From assembly GCF_026230105.1 (NCBI RefSeq), contig NC_079476.1, forward strand, positions 34,400,559 to 34,464,558: a stretch of DNA of 64,000 nucleotides. The letters run 5' to 3'. Positions 12,478-23,950 of the stretch are shown here, piece after piece; position 1 is the stretch's first letter; every line of letters begins with the position of its first letter. The notes beneath the pieces were generated by a model. That model did not search any database. It was not told where the DNA came from and worked only from the letters and a program-made list of their open reading frames with translations. Both the position numbers and the translations under genes were made by a program. Source of the DNA: Diorhabda sublineata (taxonomy: Eukaryota; Arthropoda; Insecta; Coleoptera; Chrysomelidae).

Positions 12478-12662
12478 TTCTTCTACATAATATCCACCAA
12501 TATTGAAGCCGTTGTCATATTATCAAATCATATCTTTAATTCCGTTTTCCGCCTACCGTCTTGACAACCACTCCAACAAAACCGTTTTGACATCGTTGTC
12601 CTTGTTGTGGATTTTATCGTGCAAGTGTTTCTTCAAATGTAGGAAGGATGTTTCCGAATGAA
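12478..12662 (-). pseudogene. Mariner transposase C-terminal fragment
   Basis: On the minus strand the frame reads LHLKKHLHDKIHNKDNDVKT, then LLEWLSRR, then after stops GGYYVEE. This matches the mariner C-terminus pattern HLKK-L-----D-EVK-AV--WL ... YDKCLN--GDYVEK, lying after the last catalytic Asp. It contains at least three stops. No other part of the element is clear; the open frame over 12690-12875 (minus) is not transposase-like. Confidence 0.6.
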
Positions 12663-12899
12663 AAAGCTCTGATCAACCTTGGGTTTGTGTCAACAGGCAG
12701 TATCGTGAAGTTTATACATTAAACCTTGAACAAGCATGCCATGCATTTGTTTATAAGAACCTAGCGTAGTTTTTTCAATGTCTAATAATAAGTCGATAAA
12801 TTTATTGTGTCCACAGAATACAAAAATCAACCTGCAATAACTGTATTGGGTCCTTGGGCAATGTCGAGGTTCCATAGACCGTTATTTTGATTCTTGTCT

Positions 12900-14680
12900 A
12901 AAAAAGTTTTTTCGCCTATATTAGAATTATGTATTAGGCGGTTGGCTTTTATAATTGACTATATTTTCTCTATAAGTAATTTTTCTAGTAGTTATGACTG
13001 AGCAGCCAATATTTATTAGGTGATTAGGTGACTTTACTTAACTGTTGAATGCTCAATTTTATCATTTTAATAAAGAATAAAACGCATTTCATACAGAAAC
13101 TCCCAACAGTTTCAAGCTATCACAATTTGAAATAGATCAAAGCCCGAGGGGTAGCTGGTATGTCAAAAATGTCTACGTAATCTGAAATATTGTCTTGTTT
13201 TATACAGTTGTTGAGTAAATACTAGAAGTTTCTTCACGTTACACTAACCGCCAAGAGAATATTTTAATACAACGGAAAGATATTGATATGTCTAAAAAAC
13301 AATCAATTTTCTTTACAGAACGTATAAGTTTTGACTTGTACATGAACTTCCATTTATCATTCCTTTTTCCATTTCAGGATGATTCGCAAAAAAGTTTCAA
13401 AGCCTAATCGAATCTTACAACAGATGTAGATTTTGCTGAATAATCCTAATAGATTTGTCAGCTTGTTTAAACATAATAATAAATGTTTATCGTATTTACA
13501 AAACTTTTAAACTAGAGTTTGCTACAGTGAAAAGGGCATTATAGTAGAAACAATTTGTTAGTTAATAATTGAATTTTGTCGGAATAGTAATTATATATTA
13601 CTGTAGTCTGGTGAAACAAATTTATTATAAACTGGGCTTACTAAAGGATGATACTGCAGAGTCTCTGAAACTGGCCCCTCGAGATATACCGATAGAAATA
13701 TGGATCTCCAAGGAATAAAACAAAAAAAAAAGAGAAGAAAGAAAAAACAATTTGTTTTAGGTCCATTTATATTTAAGAAATATTTAGGATGTCCAATTCA
13801 GGACTTACGTTGCGTTTTTTGTTAGTAGAAGCTTAACTCGTCTGACAATGATAAAAAGTTGAAGTGAAAAAGTTGGAAAAGAAGTCTTGGGAAGTAAATA
13901 TTTATGTCAATCACGGAATTATGGGCAGAGAAAATTCATCATGACATTTCAATAGAATCTACAAGATAACACAATACCATGAAATAATTTTAATAACATA
14001 GAGCAGTAAGAAACAATTTAAATGAGTTAAAATAAGAAATGTTATATCACATCATTATCTGAAATTTTAGAAAATAAAGAACAAATTAGTAGGATTCGTG
14101 AATTATATTCTTCTCCTTATTGAAGCAGCTTACTTGTTTTAAAAATTAAAAAAAAATGTTATCGTTGGTCAAAGCTGTTGGCTTTTGAACACAGTCCAAC
14201 TTTTTGCTTTATATAGTAGAGTTTGGACCAGTCCAAGTGTATATGATGTGTGACGAAAATCCAATAATATACTGAATACTGAATACTGAATATACTGAAT
14301 ATGCAATTACATTGAATACTGTTTCATTCAACGAGTGATTTTTTTGCTGCTATCTTTTTGACATGTTTTTTTCTTACTTTATGGTGTGTAACTGTAACAT
14401 TCTATTTCTTGTTTGTTTAAATTACTTTCAAAAATTCATACATATATATTAATTCATGAAATATAAAATGGATAACGGATTAATGGACAGAACCAGGTTA
14501 AAAAGAAAACAAAAAACATAAAAAAAACCAAAACACTTTATTTTATTCTTCCAAGAAAAAGATACGTTTTAAATTATCATTTCTTAACATTGAAAAATTA
14601 GTATAAAAATATATAATAAATAAATAACCTTATTAATAATCTATTAGTCCCCCTAAACAAAAAATAAAAAAACACATGTG
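12900..14680. other. AT-rich sequence without recognisable gene
   Basis: This has no coding signal that I can support. It includes the short tandem repeat listed separately and an A-rich patch near 13720-13750. Confidence 0.45.
14265..14321. repeat. Short tandem repeat of a TACTGAATA-like unit
   Basis: Five to six imperfect copies of a 7-14 base unit built from ACTGAATA occur in a row, ending with ATTGAATACTG. It is a local replication-slippage repeat with no apparent function. Confidence 0.7.
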
Positions 14681-14683
14681 AAT

Positions 14684-14899
14684 TTACAGAGCTTGATAAA
14701 ACGTTTTGTAATAATGGGGAATTATGTTGTTATCATACAAGCTGATTAAGACTTTTTTTGTCAGGCAGGTTTGTCCTGCTTGAACGCCTGATCGCCTATC
14801 CCTAGCTGGTTTGAATGTAACTTCACTCCAGTAGTTTTGCTTATAGCTGTATTTATACAAAAACTTGCCAGTTTCTTTTTCAAATTGTAATACTTTCAC
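14684..14899 (-). pseudogene. Unassigned C-terminal fragment, possibly transposon-associated
   Basis: The 71-codon frame has natural protein composition: FEKETGKFLYKYSYKQNYW, then RRSGVQAGQTCL, and it ends KKVLISLYDNNIIPHYYKTF plus YQAL and a stop. The ending, a short hydrophobic helix then IP--Y--FY--L, resembles the C-terminus of multicopy insect proteins seen next to transposons, but I cannot name the family. No upstream coding continuation is visible. Confidence 0.35.
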
Positions 14900-16260
14900 T
14901 TCCGATAATTTGAAAGTATGTTTGTTAGAAATTAGAAATATTTAGTGTCATCTCATTATACAATTTACAAGTCTATGAAATCTTCATAGCCCAATGCCCT
15001 AGCTTAAGAAGGTTTCTCACTTTTTTTCGCATTTCTTATCAACGAAACATATATTGATTCAGATTCCCTATTAACAGATCTCTCAATAATACTGTACTCT
15101 TAGGCAGTCACTTCCTCAACTGGCACTTGAGGCGATGTTCTCCTGACTGGAGGAGGCAAACAGCCGATGTTTCAACAATGACACAACTACGCCCTAGCGG
15201 CCAAGTGCCGAAATACAATTACGTCGTTGTTCCACCATACATTTTATGGATTCGTGATACCATTAAGCAACCAAACTCAATTACTCAAAATTTTACAGTT
15301 ACGTCATTGTTCTTCTGGATCAGCAATATAAAGTAAAGATAAGGAACAAAATTTATTTCTTGCAATTTAAAGTAGATCTGGTGGAAGAATTGATGAAAGA
15401 ATGATGAAAAGAAGTGTGCGATGAATATCGACTCTCTTAAAATAATATACAAAATGAAGCGTATAAAAAACATATTTTTAAAACTATCAGAAGGTACTAA
15501 TAGAAAAAGGTGCAAAAGTTGTAGCGAAATAAAAAGTGATATCACACAAAGGTAATGTGTAAACCGTATAATATTCGTCTATGATTGAAATGTTTTGCTA
15601 AATTAGAACAATGTATAAATTAAAAATATATTTGAACAACCACTTGATGTATCTTCTTGATTCATTCAAACATAAAAAAACCTTAATGGTATTATCAATT
15701 AGGCAAAAAACCGTCTCAAAGGGTTAAAACAATGAATTTCCTCGTACTAAATCTAAGCGCCAGATTTTCGAATATTGGTATATAATGGAATGGAAAAATA
15801 TTTCCAAGGGTGGTTTTCGTTACGAATCAGTAAGTCATAATAAATGTTTTTTTTACATTAGAAACTGGATATTGAACGAATTTATGTTTTGAATGAAACG
15901 AGTAATGTATTTGTTTGAATTGTTATAATAATGATAATGGAAAAATTGGCTAGGAAACCTGATGTATTGTATCGTCCCGTAGGGTTTTCCGTTTCATTAT
16001 AAACGAAATATATATTTTTCCAACCACTTTCTAGAATTGTGTCGGCACGTATTTACTCAGATTCAAAGAAACGTACGGGAGAGACATGAAAAATGAAAAC
16101 AGATGACTGAAAGTTGTGTTTATTTAGAATATCTGTTGGCTTTTCTTACGCCAGTGAAAAGTGAAATTCTTGTTTGTATTTTATTAATGTATCACTATTT
16201 TCATTCTGAATATAGCACAACAATGTGTAAGAGCATGGTTATGTTTGTCAATTTATCAAA
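14900..16260. other. No assignable gene
   Basis: A 69-codon frame at 15127-15336 (plus) has a higher-GC start and may be part of a retroelement, but no motif supports it. The minus-strand frame at 15285-15545 is an AT-driven shadow. Confidence 0.35.
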
Positions 16261-16266
16261 TAACTA

Positions 16267-16816
16267 CAGTGCCTGCCAAAAAATTTTGCGAATTTAAAAT
16301 AATAAAAAAACTAAATATAATTCACATACAATTTTTTATTTTATTTGAATTATACATCTCGCTAATTCATTTCTTAAAAAGAAGAACCTCCAGGTGTGCA
16401 CCATCGCGATGCACACCTTCATTCCTCCATTCCTCAAATCTAGATCTCAAATTGGTAAAAACTCGCAGGCACATTGCGCGGGGAATAGCTGCTATTTCTT
16501 CTCGAATGGTGGTCTTCAACTGATTAAGCGTGGTTGGGTTATTGGAGTAGACTCTTCTTTTCGGGTATTAACACATAAAAAATCCGGTGGTGTTAGGTCC
16601 GGATTTCTAGGTGGCCATGCAATGTCATCTCGGCGAGATATCAGTTTCCCAGCAAACATCTAGTTTACGATCGCCAAAGAGGCATCTTTTTGAAACCATG
16701 TCGTAGGATTCAAATTGTTGCAGTTGCGGAAAAAAATCCCTTAACATAGCTATGTATCGTTCAGAATTTACAGTGACAGATTGTTCCAGTTGATTCTGAA
16801 TGAAATAGGGTCAATT
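16267..16816 (-). pseudogene. Tc1/mariner-superfamily transposase C-terminal half with 3' inverted-repeat end
   Basis: The minus strand reads PYFIQNQLEQSVTVNSERY and AMLRDFFPQLQQFES without break, then FAGKLISRRDDIAWPPRNPD (the block before the last catalytic residue), then in shifted frames TTIREEIAAIPRAMC, RVFTNLRSRFEEW and GAHLEVLLF. This is the C-terminal layout of an insect DDE family ending in G-H---I-F. The central Asp block is corrupted (a frameshift replaces WFQQDGA). Downstream on the same strand the element end CAGTGCCTGCCAAAAAATTT (written on the plus strand, 16267 onward) abuts TA, as expected for this superfamily. Confidence 0.75.
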
Positions 16817-17011
16817 TGTGACTATGACCCATTCGAAGATGGGACAGGATCATTAGTCAACTTCTTTTTATGATATTGGTGTTCTAGTAGTGATAATTTG
16901 TACCGACTTTGTAGAACTTGTGTCGATTAAGCTATTTTTTTGGAATTTATACTACATACTCTTATAAATTGATGTGAAATCGGTATGTACGATAGAGTCC
17001 CTCTTTGAAGT

Positions 17012-17042
17012 AGGGAGAGAAAGAGAGAGAGAGAGAAAGAGA
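17012..17042. repeat. GA-rich microsatellite
   Basis: About 30 bases of AG/AAAG repeats. They cause the serine/leucine-rich minus-strand frame at 16927-17157, which is therefore not a gene. Confidence 0.85.
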
Positions 17043-17294
17043 ATTTTTGATTTTTAAAAAAATGTTTACAATTTGTAGACAGGAGCTTGTAAATGACTAA
17101 GAAGCAAACACACAAATAACTGAATAAACACACAAAATAAATACGAAGTATACACACAAAATTAAATACACGGCAATCCTAAAATATGTATTACTTTGTA
17201 TTAAAAATTAATATCAACATCAATCCAGTGTGTAAAATGCTCAGAATTAAATATCAGTATTAGAATAAAAGTCGTTTATAGAATAGAAGACATT

Positions 17295-17985
17295 TTCCAT
17301 TCAATTGGCAAGTGATTGTGCATTTTTTTGCATTGTAAAATATTGAGCCATTAACTAGTTCTGAATGTAGAGTAGATAGATGAAGAGCGTGCTTAAGTGG
17401 AAAGCTGTGCAATGAACGAAATTAGGTAAACGGATTCAAAGAAGAATAAGAAAAGAAGGGTCAATATTTTAAATCTTCTTAAAAAGTCCCGGTATTGAGT
17501 CCTACTGTTAAATCTGAGTAAATATATAACAGCTATTTTTTGTAGTTTTGATTATTCGCTCAAATTGAGTCGCACCACACGTACCTCAGAAGGGAATGGC
17601 ATATTGGAAATGCAGCTCAATAAGGGCGTAATAAACTGTTGTACAGGTTAATAAGTTTAGTTTAGTTTAGAGTGGCGATATGTTTCAACGACGTCAATGG
17701 TGGTGTTATTAAAAAAAAGCTGAAACGTATTTTCATATGATGATCACTTTAGTTCTAGAAATGTTGAGACACAGAAGATCGCACTATGATTTGAGGGCGA
17801 TAGATATGGTCCTATGAAGTACCAAAACATCAAGGTTGCTCCACGAGAAAATAATGTCGTCGATAAAGGAAAAAATAAGGCCGAGTACTGAACCTCGAGG
17901 TACTCCACATTCTATTGGTTTGCAAGAAGACATCGTGATATCAACCCTTACCAATACTGTTCGTAAGCTATGACTTGAGCCATAT
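17295..17985 (-). pseudogene. LINE reverse transcriptase remnant (antisense)
   Basis: Minus-strand frames read RTVLVRVDI, then IECGVPRGSVLGLIFSFIDD, the RT block G-PQGS-LGP-LF--Y-ND. Next comes FNNTTIDVVETYRHSKLN (the thumb block), and then the post-RT region ending in HNHLPIEW. Order is correct, but there are several stops, and the YADD catalytic box is lost. The part from 17300 to 17640 is clearly similar in bases to 55150-55510, another copy of the same LINE family on the same strand. Confidence 0.75.
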
Positions 17986-18059
17986 GAGGGGTGTTCCCTG
18001 AAACAACTCTAGTGGGTACTGCAATTTTCTTTTCTAATTGTTGCTTAATGCATGCTATT

Positions 18060-19500
18060 CAATCTACACTATAATTTCTTTCTACTTCGGTGTGAGATGA
18101 GACCCTCATGAATTTAACATTTTTGTTACTATTATCGTTAGTAGCTTCTTCTACCTAAGAATGACTATAGGGTGGTTAGTGGTTAGAATATTGTTGGCAG
18201 AGTGATGTTGAACTTTAAGTATCGGTTATAATAAGAACTAGTATTCTGAGTTTTCTTAAATGGTTCATAAATGGCAAATAATTTAGTAGAATGGATAAGC
18301 GGAAGTAGTTTCAACAAGTTCTCGGAGTACAATGCGGTCCCAATTTATTCTTGTTCATAAAAGCTACTATAATAATTTAAGGTCCTTGTTTTATTGTAGT
18401 TGTTGCTGTCTCTGATTTATTGAGGTAGGCGATAGGGAAAGCTTTTGTCCGCGGAGGGGGTGAAAATGAGATTAGATAGATACATCTTGACTCTGTGATG
18501 GAAAGGAGAGTAGTTGAGAAGATTGACGATGTTTTTTTTATAACGATCAGTACGACATTCGGGATTATGGAATTCTTGTTCTTGATATTACAAAGAGTGA
18601 TAGTTTCTAGACTGTCTCAATACAATTAAAATATCAGACGATTTTAACTATTACAAGTTGAACTATATCGTTCTGATGGTTCCATTGGTTATTAATAGAT
18701 TATGAAAAAATAAATTAAGAATGTATTATTTAGAAAATATATTTATTAGGTTATGTTGGAGAAAGCGTGACTACTTCTAATCCATTTATACAAATTATCT
18801 TAAATATTTCAAAAAGCTTTTATTCTGGATTAAAAAAAGTAACAAATATCAAAATATTGGCAAGATGCGTTACTTTATTAACTCACTGTATATTATTTGT
18901 ATGTACACAATGTTTCGAATTTAATTTGGTAAGAGATATAGCGGGGATTTTCAAATAGTTACCATAAGTAGCCACGGGGAATAAAAAAAGTGATACTATA
19001 TAATAAATAAAAAATTCTCACGGCGAGACCCCGGATTTGTGGTAATTAGAAAGGGCTAGACGTTGGCATATCGATCCATGCATTATACCATTGTCCTATT
19101 TGTCCTCAACGCCTCGGCCTACTAGAGCGTTTGTTGCACCCCGGCCTTAATACACAAAGTACTTTTTTTCTTCTTATAATTCGAGTCGTAAAATTTTTGG
19201 ATATACAATGCCTGTTGGGTTCTACTATTACTTTATTGGTCGTAAAAAAATCGAAATGTCAAGACAGAGATAAGTCTGTCTGAATTTATGAGATTTTTTC
19301 AAGTTTATGATCTTTTTTTATGACCTAAACTAACAATGGATGGATGAAAAGTGGGTATTGCAATTTGTACGTGAGGCTTGGATACCGTTAAGACTATTCA
19401 TATTTCAAGAGATTTAGTTTTGTATAATTTGGTTGAGAAAAAAAGTACAAAAACCTTTTTGTAGCTTTGCATACCCAGATACTCATTAATTAAATTTAGT
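18060..19500. other. No assignable gene
   Basis: AT-rich, with one GC-richer block at about 19010-19145 that resembles neither a tRNA gene nor a known element closely enough to call. Confidence 0.35.
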
Positions 19501-19519
19501 ATTACAGACTAACAAGATG

Positions 19520-19813
19520 TCAAATTATCAAAACAATGAAATATTCTCGCAATGAGAATGCTCTGAAGAGTTGGTTTTCTCTCTCTGCACCCTGCACCAC
19601 CATGGACAATACAACATAGTATGGAGAATTATACTCGGAATTATCTGAAGGCTTGATTTCACAGAATGAATTATATTGAATCATTTCCAGTTCACACAAA
19701 AAGCTAATGGAATTATTTTCATAGTCACTTAGGACTACTGTGGAATTTGTGGAGTAAAGAAAATAATTATCAATTTTATTAAGGAAATGGAAAGGAGCAA
19801 AGATTTGATACAA
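19520..19813 (-). other. Unassigned 97-codon open frame
   Basis: This is one of the longer intact frames in this part of the window, with mixed composition (acidic and aromatic, for example ELEMIQYNSFCEIKPSDNSE). I recognise no domain, signal peptide or membrane segment. A LINE remnant begins on the other strand just downstream. It could be chance, an ORF of a transposon, or a host exon. Confidence 0.2.
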
Positions 19814-19959
19814 AGTACTCTACACCAATATGAATCATAATAAATACCAGAGCAATATACAATACAAAAATTTGGTAGCAAAAATTAAAAAGGCGTGGAA
19901 CAATTTTGGAAAAAAGTGAAATCATTCCATGAAATATAGGAGAAATCATTAGGAAAAAA

Positions 19960-20790
19960 CGAATTAGTAAGTGAATTTTATGTCAAAAACAACAAATGAG
20001 AAATATTAACGAATGAAATTGATGTCATAAAAGAATATTTCCAAGAATTCATGAGGCAACTAATACAAAACATTCACGAAATAAAGACCTAAACTAAACA
20101 CGTTGACCAAAAGATAAATAAAAATTCCAATAATTGAAGATCTAAAAAATATAATAAAAATTCTGGAAACACCAAGTGATGGCAAAATCACAATTAAACT
20201 AATTAAATGAAGCTAATGATAATAAAAACAAGAATGAGGAACAGCATTAATCACATCTATATTAAAAAAGGAAATTAAAAGAAACCTAGGATGATAGTTA
20301 CCAAGAAAAAACCTCTATCTGGATTTTATAAATATAGAAGAAGCGTTTAGCATAGTGCTCAGATTAAACATATTTATTATGTTGGAAGAACCAAATAGTA
20401 AGACAATAAGTGTTATAAAAGATCACAAAATGTATTTAGACATGAAAGAAGCTGTTAAGACTATATTTCAATAAATAGAAAAACGAAAATTACAAAGTAA
20501 AAATCTCTATCTACCTTTTATCTATTTGTAAGAAGCGTTTAACAAAACGCTCAACTTAAGTTACTACACAAACACTAGTTTGTGTTCCAATACAATAAGA
20601 AATCAAAAAGGTTCAAATGATATCGATAGAATTAAGATTGGAGGAATGTGTCCAAAGCAATGTTTGCAGATGATGTGGGATTAGTAGAAAGAAATGAAAA
20701 CAATTGCAGTTATATTAGAAACGACATGACGACAGAAGGAGGAATGGGAGTAAATACAAATGATAGGAGGTTGGAGAAATGAATATATAA
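19960..20790 (+). pseudogene. LINE reverse transcriptase remnant
   Basis: The plus strand reads LTNEIDVIKEYFQEFMRQL (region before RT), EDLKNIIKILETPSDGKITI (equivalent to A---LK-GKAPG-DGI), LDFINIEEAFSIVLR (RT block with FIDLEKAFD) and, after a frameshift, AMFADDVGLVERNEN (the catalytic F/YADD box with both Asp retained). A second EAFNKTLN block occurs at about 20520. Stops are frequent. The GLRQG block is missing. Confidence 0.7.
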
Positions 20791-20799
20791 TCGAATTTG

Positions 20800-22200
20800 A
20801 AATATGGAAATAAAACAAGTTTAAGAGAATATGGAAATTGAAACGGAAAGCCAATCAATTGAAGAATAGATGGAATAATAAAACTATTATACGCAATAAG
20901 TCAAGAATACATCAGCAAAAATAAGTTTCTAATATATACAGGCAGACATTAATAGTATCTAGGATCGACAGATTCCAAAACATATGTAATGGTTAATAAA
21001 GATACGGACGATGCATGGGATAACGTAATTAGTAGTATACTACAACAACGAGAAAAAATAATGGCATTAGGCAAAAATAGGAGAGATTAAAAAAAGTTTA
21101 TGGTCAAATATATTCAAGATATCTGGCTAAAGTATATTCTTTTTCCTTCGTGTAGGTGTTCTCTTGTATTTATAAATTCAAAATATCATCTTTTCACTTT
21201 TTCCCCAACCAGAAATGCTTATTTTATTTACAATACAGTTTGTTTGTTCCTCTATTTCCCTCCAGGTCTATCCAAGTCAACCAAATATAGGATACAGAGG
21301 GAAAAAGTGGAAAAAAAACTCCAAATCAAGCAAAGTAAAAGTGAGCAAATTTAAATTTTCAATCGATCCAAATCGATTGAGCCTGGTTCAATTAAAACGA
21401 AACTTTTGTTGCCTCCCTGAGAATTATCGATTGATAATGTTAAAGTAAACGTTCTCAAATTAGTTTTTGCTTCTGAGAATACACATTTCAAATAAATTAT
21501 TATATTTACACAGTACTTAGTGAGTATTTACGAGGATAGCACAATAAAATTATACGAGTATACGTGCAACGAAATTTCAATACCGTAACAATGAGATAAT
21601 AAAAAAACCGTGATTATTTGACTTAGTAAATATAGAAAAAGCTGATGTCGAGGTGAATAACATTCCATTCTTCCTCACATCACTCATTGTTGGCAGCTGA
21701 ATGAATACGTAGGTAGCACCCTACAATTATTTAAGCAAATGGAATGTTCGAAAAATGAAAGCTAGAATTATCGCTGCAAAGGGTGACGATATAAAGATTT
21801 AATTTTATTGAATTATACTAAAACTGTGAACGATATTAAACCTCTTCAAAATCCAGCTGCCTTTTATTCGAGGTATTATTAAAAAACATACGTGAAACAG
21901 CAGATAAAAACAAAAATGATTTTGCGGAAAAGGAAGTTGACTAGGAAAATTTTTACGAGAATAAGAAGAAATGAATAATTTTAGAGAACACGAACTAAAC
22001 GAAGAATCGTTATAAATATCCGGGAATAAGTTTCATAAAAGCTGAAACAGAGCATACCGAAAGGATAGATTTGCAAAAAAGAAATGCGGTAAAAACGGAA
22101 ACGGGCCCGAGAAGAATATTTGGAAGTAGAATTGGATTGAGTACAAAATATTGTAAAAGCAGTTGAAGACCGATGAGAAAATAAAAATGAAGTACTTTGA
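20800..22200. other. No assignable gene
   Basis: The sequence after the LINE remnant is purine-rich and could be its degraded 3' part. The overlapping frames at 21100-21448 show no motif. Confidence 0.35.
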
Positions 22201-22208
22201 ATATTTAT

Positions 22209-22330
22209 ATATATTTTTTGGTAAAGACTAAATTTGAAATGTCAAAATTTATCTTTCAAAAATTATTGAAAAAACTAATTTTATAACGAAGAAGTCCTAA
22301 AATCAACATTTAAAAGCATAAACATATCAA
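22209..22330. repeat. Direct repeat, left copy, flanking a Penelope-like remnant
   Basis: Imperfect match to 23813-23950: both contain TAAAGACT, a GTCAAAATTT core, CAAAAATTATT-AAAAAA and CCTAAAATCAA in the same order and orientation. They are about 1.6 kb apart and flank the Penelope-like coding remnant. Penelope elements are known to carry LTR-like terminal repeats. Confidence 0.6.
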
Positions 22331-22439
22331 AAGGTCTAAGAAATAGGGAGGGGGTAAGGTTAGGGTAGTTATTCGTTCATTGGTAAGAATTGATCCGATT
22401 CCGTGGTCTTGATCAACGAATCGCCCCTTTTTTCCGGTT

Positions 22440-23110
22440 GAATTCAAGGCCTCAATCTGCCTACTCCTTGGAATTTCACCGAGGAAATGGAAAGCATCAA
22501 GAACACTGTTGACAGTAACACATTCACTGCTGGTCTTGAGTTAACTGGAGAACTAGTCGCCTGGACTTTGTAATTATAGATGACCTGTTGGCGGGTTTTA
22601 GGGTTTTGGCGCGCGTAAGAAGTTTTAGAGGGAATTTTGTTATTTACCGAATTGGCATTGGAAACAAATGGATGAAGAAGGTGTTTCCAAGTTGCTGGCA
22701 ATTTCTGGCTATCGTCCCTTGTGTTTATACAGTTTGGACGTTTGGAATCGAAATTTTGAAAAATTTTGAAAATTTTGAATCGAAAGTTTTGGTTCTATTA
22801 AAATCGATTGTGTACCCGGTATGGACACGATGTTGGACAGGGGTGGAGGAAACATCGGAATTAATGACAGACAACAAGTGCTCCTTGGCTCTGACGGAAA
22901 TACGTCGAATAGCTAGCCAATATAAGAACGGGAGCAATCTGAGCAAGGGATTTCAAACACTACATGGTATTCATTAGGTTTTTTGTTTTTGATTGATCTG
23001 ATTAAATATGAGAGTTTCTGATTGGGTTTGAGGATTGTGCGAATACCGCGGGGCAAATTTTGTCTATTACATATTTGATGTAAGGAAGGGACACCCTCAG
23101 TTGATCTTCC
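22440..23110 (-). pseudogene. Penelope-like element: RT-endonuclease linker and GIY-YIG endonuclease remnant
   Basis: On the minus strand the order is SLPYIKYVIDKICP, then in another frame RGIRTILKPNQKLSYLIRSI, then HVVFEIPCSDCSRSYIG, then RRISVRAKEHLLSV, VQHRVHTGYTIDFNRTKTFD and DDSQKLPATWKHLL. This is the known Penelope order: LPY--G---KI linker, IKT-FKP---I--LR, G-YEIPC--C---YIGQT (the GIY-YIG nuclease core), KEH, H----GH-IDF--TK-L, and a C-terminal DDG-KL---W. The nuclease nicks target DNA for priming. There is one in-frame stop after YIG and two or more frameshifts. No RT core is visible upstream. Confidence 0.82.
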
Positions 23111-23812
23111 AAATCAGTGGAGGAGAATGGAGGAGTGGGATATATATATAAATGAACTCTAACTAGAGCTCTTATTTAGTCGGTAGCATTTTCTTTTTGA
23201 GTTCTGGCTTTGTTATAGGAATTTAAAAATTATACTGTTTTTGTTGAATTATTTTCTTTACATATATCAACAAAATTACTAATTTTGACAATTATTCAAG
23301 TTTGAAGGATTACATAGTATTTTTATTTTAATCAAATTAACTGTATATGACTAAAGACAATCATTTAATTTAACATTGATTAAACATGTGATCTTAAAAT
23401 TTTTTATTCTGATGTATATCACAATTTATGCATAATTATTACTGTGATGTATATCACTGAATAATTTCGCTGATCTTAACTTTATGATCGTGCCATATAC
23501 AATGATTTTTCACTTCTTCCTCCAAAAAAAACCGAGACACCGTCGTTCTCTCGATTCCTAAACACTTCTCTAGAAAGCGAAACTTCTCCAGAGGAAACTC
23601 AAAATCTCTAAAAAACTAGAATCTAAGAGTCGACACCAAAGAGCTTTCAAAAAAAAAAGCCTCAAAGAGCCACAAACAAGAGTCACAAAAGAAGACAACA
23701 GACAACCAAAAAGAGAGCGTTCCCCACTTTGTTTTAGTATTTATGTTTATCAATTCCTCAGACACAACTATTTAATTTTTTACAAAAATGACACAATCAC
23801 AAATTTTCAAAC
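23111..23812. other. Sequence between Penelope remnant and right direct repeat
   Basis: It contains a TATATATATAAAT box at about 23140 followed 30 bases later by TTTAGTCGGT, a promoter-like arrangement on the plus strand, and a CT/GA-rich stretch at 23510-23720. No coding motif was seen. Confidence 0.35.
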
Positions 23813-23950
23813 TATATTTTGATAAAGACTGTAAGTAGTCTAAACGTCAAAATTTTTATCTATCTGTCAAAAATTATTAAAAAAGGATTTCAGTAGCAGA
23901 AGAGACCTAAAATCAAGACGATTTAAAGAAATAAATATAATGATATGATA
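23813..23950. repeat. Direct repeat, right copy, flanking a Penelope-like remnant
   Basis: Partner of 22209-22330; it carries about 15 extra bases and several substitutions. Orientation is the same, consistent with LTR-like repeats or with a segmental duplication around an insertion. Confidence 0.6.

Noticed and set aside
16927..17157. 76-codon minus-strand open frame
   Set aside because: Its composition is produced by a GA microsatellite and AT-rich flanks.
19005..19150. tRNA-like or SINE-like GC-richer block with a TGGTATAATGC segment in reverse complement
   Set aside because: No acceptor-stem pairing or proper B box (GGTTCGAANCC) could be found, so neither a tRNA gene nor a SINE is supported.
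22588..22977. 129-codon plus-strand open frame
   Set aside because: It is the antisense shadow of the Penelope-like GIY-YIG remnant, whose minus-strand blocks are in family order.
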